Source: Bacillota bacterium
Lineage (GTDB): Bacteria; Bacillota; Bacilli; Calditerricolales; Calditerricolaceae
DNA: 16,796 nt
Reading direction: 5' to 3'
NCBI GenBank assembly: GCA_017577925.1
Contig: PKQU01000017.1
Span: forward strand, 1-16,796
Part shown: positions 14,110 through 16,796 of the stretch, piece after piece
Layout of the letters: each line of letters starts with the position of its first letter
Numbering within the stretch: position 1 is the first letter of the stretch
Program-made: the position numbers and the translations under genes
Notes under the pieces: model-generated
Database searches by the model: none
What the model was told of the DNA's origin: nothing
The model's input: only the letters and a program-made list of their open reading frames with translations

Positions 14110-16062
14110 ATGACGGTGCAGGTGACGTTGCCGGACGGTTCGGTACGCACCTACGAACGCGGTGTCACGCTGGAGGCGATCGCCGCGTCCATCGGCCCGG
14201 GCCTGAAGAAAGCGGCCGTGGCCGGCAAGCTCAATGGCAAGCTGGTGGACCTGTCCACGCCGGTGGAGGAAGACGCGGCGGTGGAGATTGTGACCGTTGA
14301 TTCGCCGGAAGGGCTGGAGGTGCTGCGCCACAGTGCGGCACACCTGTTGGCTCAGGCGGTGAAGCGCCTCTATGGGGCCGACAAGGTGAAACTGGGCGTG
14401 GGGCCGGTCATCGAAAACGGCTTCTACTATGACATGGACGTGCCCCATCCCCTCACGCCGGAGGACCTGGAAAAGATCGAGGCGGAGATGCGCAAGATCG
14501 TGCAAGAGGACCTGCCGGTGCGCCGCCGGGTGGTGACGCGTGAGGAAGCCAAACGGCTGTATGAGGCGATCGGCGACCACCTGAAGCTGGAGCTGATCGA
14601 CGAGATTCCCGAGGGCGAGCCGATCACGATTTATGAACAGGGCGAGTTCTTCGACCTTTGCCGCGGGCCGCACGTGCCGTCGACAGGTAAGATTAAGGTG
14701 TTCAAGTTGCTCTCGGTGGCCGGGGCGTACTGGCGCGGCGATGCCAATCGGCCGATGCTCCAGCGCGTCTACGGCACGGCGTGGGCCAAGCAGAGCCAGC
14801 TGGAGGCGTATCTGAAGCAGCTGGAGGAGGCGAAGGAGCGCGACCACCGCAAACTGGGCAAGCAGCTGAAGATCTTCACCTTCTCCCCCGAAGTGGGGCA
14901 GGGCCTGCCCATCTGGCTGCCCTACGGGGCGACGGTGCGGCGGATTATCGAGCGGTACATTGTCGACAAGGAGCTGGCCCTCGGCTACCAGCACGTCTAC
15001 ACGCCGCACCTGGCCAGCGTGGAGCTGTATAAGATCTCCGGTCACTGGGATCATTACCACGAGAACATGTACCCGCCGATGAAGATGGACAACGAGGAAC
15101 TGGTGCTCCGCCCGATGAACTGCCCGCATCATATGATGGTGTACAAGCAGGAGGTGCGCAGCTACCGGCAGCTGCCCATCCGCATTGCCGAGCTGGGCAC
15201 GATGCACCGCTATGAGATGTCCGGGGCGCTAACCGGGCTACACCGTGTGCGGGCGATGACGCTCAACGATGCCCACATCTTCTGTCGGCCGGACCAGATC
15301 AAGGAGGAGTTCACCAACGTCGTCAAGCTGATCCTCGCCGTGTACGACGACTTTGGCATCCGTGATTATTGGTTCCGCCTGTCGTATCGCGACCCGAACG
15401 ACAAGGAGAAATACGTGCAGAACGATGAAATGTGGGAGCTGGCCCAGGGCATGCTGCGCGAGGCGATGGAGGAAATGGGCTTTGACTACGTCGAGGCGGA
15501 AGGGGAGGCCGCCTTCTACGGCCCGAAGCTGGACGTGCAGGTGCGCACGGCGACCGGCAAGGACGAGACGCTGTCGACGGTGCAGCTCGATTTCCACCTG
15601 CCGGAGCGTTTTGGCCTCGAGTACATCGGCGAGGACGGCAAGCCGCACCGCCCGGTGGTGATCCACCGCGGGATCGTCGGCACAATGGAGCGCTTCGTTG
15701 CCTTCCTTCTCGAGTACTACAAGGGGGCCTTCCCGGTGTGGCTGGCGCCGGTGCAGGCGCGCATCCTCACCATTACTGACGCCCAGGTGCCCTACGCGCG
15801 CCAGGTGCGCGACAAGCTGGCCCAAGCCGGCATTCGCGTGGAGCTGGACGAGCGGAGTGAGAAGATCGGCTACAAGATTCGCGAAGCGCAGTTGATGAAG
15901 ATCCCCTACATGCTCGTGGTCGGGAACAAGGAGGTCGAAAACGGCACCGTCGCGGTACGTAAGCGTGGTGCCGGCGATCTCGGTCCGCAGCCGGTCGACG
16001 AGGTGATTGCGACCATCGTGGAGGAGGTACGGTCGAAGAAAGACGCGCAGCCCGGCGCCTAG
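14110..16062 (+). CDS. thrS: Threonyl-tRNA synthetase
   Basis: Charges tRNA-Thr and edits mischarged Ser-tRNA-Thr. Full-length form of 650 residues. Residues 1-62 are a TGS domain. The editing domain has HSAAH (His74, His78) and CRGPH (Cys184, His188), the four metal or substrate residues. The class II catalytic core has the zinc ligands Cys338 (MNCPHHMM), His389 (NDAHIFC) and His519 (VIHRG), motif 2 around MHRYEMSGALTGLHRVR and motif 3 in GTMERFVAFLLEYY. The anticodon-binding domain starts near residue 545. AAAGGAG lies 8 bases before the ATG; the open frame upstream runs into the terminator and is not coding. Expression is controlled by the T-box leader. Confidence 0.98.
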   Translation: MTVQVTLPDGSVRTYERGVTLEAIAASIGPGLKKAAVAGKLNGKLVDLSTPVEEDAAVEIVTVDSPEGLEVLRHSAAHLLAQAVKRLYGADKVKLGVGPVIENGFYYDMDVPHPLTPEDLEKIEAEMRKIVQEDLPVRRRVVTREEAKRLYEAIGDHLKLELIDEIPEGEPITIYEQGEFFDLCRGPHVPSTGKIKVFKLLSVAGAYWRGDANRPMLQRVYGTAWAKQSQLEAYLKQLEEAKERDHRKLGKQLKIFTFSPEVGQGLPIWLPYGATVRRIIERYIVDKELALGYQHVYTPHLASVELYKISGHWDHYHENMYPPMKMDNEELVLRPMNCPHHMMVYKQEVRSYRQLPIRIAELGTMHRYEMSGALTGLHRVRAMTLNDAHIFCRPDQIKEEFTNVVKLILAVYDDFGIRDYWFRLSYRDPNDKEKYVQNDEMWELAQGMLREAMEEMGFDYVEAEGEAAFYGPKLDVQVRTATGKDETLSTVQLDFHLPERFGLEYIGEDGKPHRPVVIHRGIVGTMERFVAFLLEYYKGAFPVWLAPVQARILTITDAQVPYARQVRDKLAQAGIRVELDERSEKIGYKIREAQLMKIPYMLVVGNKEVENGTVAVRKRGAGDLGPQPVDEVIATIVEEVRSKKDAQPGA

Positions 16063-16072
16063 AGCCGGGCTG
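16048..16072. terminator. Hairpin across the thrS stop codon, possible convergent terminator
   Basis: A 9-bp perfect GC stem pairs 16048-16056 with 16064-16072; the 7-base loop contains the thrS TAG. No T run follows on the plus strand; on the minus strand a weak pyrimidine stretch follows. It lies between the convergent thrS and yqgV-like genes. Terminator activity is uncertain. Confidence 0.45.
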
Positions 16073-16135
16073 CCGCCGTGCCGCATGGGGCTTTCGCACC
16101 GGGACGCGAGGTGCAGCGGCGCGCGGGCGGAGCCC

Positions 16136-16435
16136 TTAGTGCAGCTGCGCCTGCACCGTTTCCACCTGCTGGCTCATCGTCAGGGGTTTGTCTAGCCGGT
16201 CGTCGATGGTAATGTGCGTCACCAGACGCGTCGCCCCGTTCTGCAGGCAGGCGCGATGCACGTCCTGGACGCAGGCCAGGAGCTGGTCCAGGGGGCCTTC
16301 TATCACCGTTGCCGTCGGCGTGACTTGGTAGGGCAGCCCCTTCTCCTCGATGATGCGGCAGGCCGTGGTCACGAGGGCGCTAAAACTGGAACTCCCCGTA
16401 CCCACCGGTGTGACGCTGATTTCCAAGATGGCCAT
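16136..16435 (-). CDS. yqgV: MTH1187/YqgV-family thiamine-binding protein
   Basis: Small 99-residue ferredoxin-like-fold protein of the MTH1187/YkoF-like group, members of which bind thiamine or related cations. The order of elements fits: ILEISVTPVGTGSSSFSALV at the N-terminus, then YQVTPTATVIEGPLDQLLAC and a C-terminal TRLVTHITIDDRLDKPLTM. A strong Shine-Dalgarno (AAGGAGG on the minus strand, near 16446-16452) precedes the ATG. It is transcribed toward thrS. The gene is complete and cytoplasmic, with no signal peptide. Its exact role is unproven. The upstream region is interrupted by an insertion sequence end only about 45 bases before the start. The gene symbol is by similarity to B. subtilis YqgV. 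Confidence 0.8.
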   Translation of the reverse strand: MAILEISVTPVGTGSSSFSALVTTACRIIEEKGLPYQVTPTATVIEGPLDQLLACVQDVHRACLQNGATRLVTHITIDDRLDKPLTMSQQVETVQAQLH

Positions 16436-16478
16436 GAAACCTTTCCCTCCTTCCGCGGTTGGTTCCTGCCTAGGACAG

Positions 16479-16796
16479 GGCTATGGTTAGTGTGGGCGAA
16501 GGCGTTGGAAATCAAACGGCTCTAAGTCAATAACTGTGGATGGGAGGTCAACCAAGCCAAGGGCATAAAAGCGAGGAGCATCTTCCGCACATAGATTTCG
16601 CGGTTGCGGAACCCGTAGCTGATTCGTTTGAGCAGCTTGATCTTGGTGTGCACGCCCTCCGTGTAGCCGTTTGAAACACGCCAGGTGTGGTAGGCCAGAA
16701 TCGCCTCGCGCCAGCGGCGGAGCGTGCGTCCCCACTGCAGGAGCGCGGCATCGCTTGCCGACTGGGCCTCAAAGATCACGCGGTCCAGGATGGCTG
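16479..16796 (-). mobile_element. ISL3-family insertion sequence, one end
   Basis: The element is defined by the transposase C-terminus. The outer end should lie between the yqgV-like ribosome binding site and the transposase stop. A candidate terminal inverted repeat starts GGCTATGGTTAGTGTG at 16479, as many ISL3 ends start with GG. The partner end and the 8-base target duplication lie outside or cannot be paired here, so the boundary is provisional. Confidence 0.5.
16522..16796 (-). CDS. ISL3-family transposase, C-terminal part, cut by window end
   Basis: About 90 C-terminal residues of a DDE transposase; the frame stays open to the window edge. The segment LRRWREAILAYHTWRVSNGY followed by TEGVHTKIKLLKRISYGFRN is the ISL3-family C-terminal signature. 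The Glu in NGYTEG is, from family knowledge, the third catalytic acidic residue. The protein ends normally (HPQLLT) with no frameshift in the visible part. A start at a GTG near 16779 is internal and should not be used. Whether the element is intact cannot be judged here. Confidence 0.88.
   Translation of the reverse strand, partial: AILDRVIFEAQSASDAALLQWGRTLRRWREAILAYHTWRVSNGYTEGVHTKIKLLKRISYGFRNREIYVRKMLLAFMPLAWLTSHPQLLT

Noticed and set aside
14050..15207. 385-residue minus-strand open frame opposite thrS
   Set aside because: His- and Arg-rich shadow of thrS with no ribosome binding site context; the plus-strand gene is certain.

Overview
The window looks like chromosomal core DNA from a high-GC, probably thermophilic member of the Bacillales. 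The order polA, mutM, coaE, gapB, speD, nrdR, dnaB, dnaI, ytxC, thrS is the conserved order of the Bacillus chromosome. DnaB and DnaI are the Firmicutes-type primosome proteins, and thrS has a T-box leader. GTG starts, strong Shine-Dalgarno sites and proofreading-deficient family A polymerase motifs fit this placement. The exact genus is not determined here.

Bases 1-4106 hold one tightly spaced rightward block: the 3' three quarters of polA, then mutM, coaE and a small membrane-anchored lytic transglycosylase whose start overlaps the coaE stop. A strong hairpin terminator closes it. Bases 4185-5371 hold gapB, the gluconeogenic GAPDH, with a sigma-A promoter whose spacer carries a perfect match to the CcpN repressor box. 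Bases 5375-6952 form a polyamine block: speE (aminopropyltransferase) and speD (AdoMet decarboxylase), each with its own promoter. The speD leader of about 145 nt can fold into a pseudoknot-like structure and contains a CCCCC tract complementary to the speD ribosome binding site. It is the most interesting unexplained element here.

Bases 7009-10073 hold nrdR, dnaB and dnaI: control of ribonucleotide reductase genes and loading of the replicative helicase. A four-gene tRNA cluster (Ala-GGC, Asp-GTC, Phe-GAA, Gly-GCC) follows, with a near-consensus promoter and a terminator. mqnC (futalosine pathway of menaquinone synthesis), ytxC and a secreted protein with a copper-amine-oxidase-type N-terminal domain come next. 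A sigma-A promoter, a T-box riboswitch and thrS complete the rightward genes. The right edge carries two leftward genes: a small MTH1187/YqgV-type thiamine-binding protein and the C-terminal end of an ISL3-family transposase, which runs off the window.

Most of the window is ordinary housekeeping sequence. The departures are regulatory (speD leader, CcpN boxes, U-less hairpins) and organisational (speE and mqnC placed in the cluster, no ytaF or ytxB in the expected positions, an IS end immediately upstream of the yqgV-like gene).
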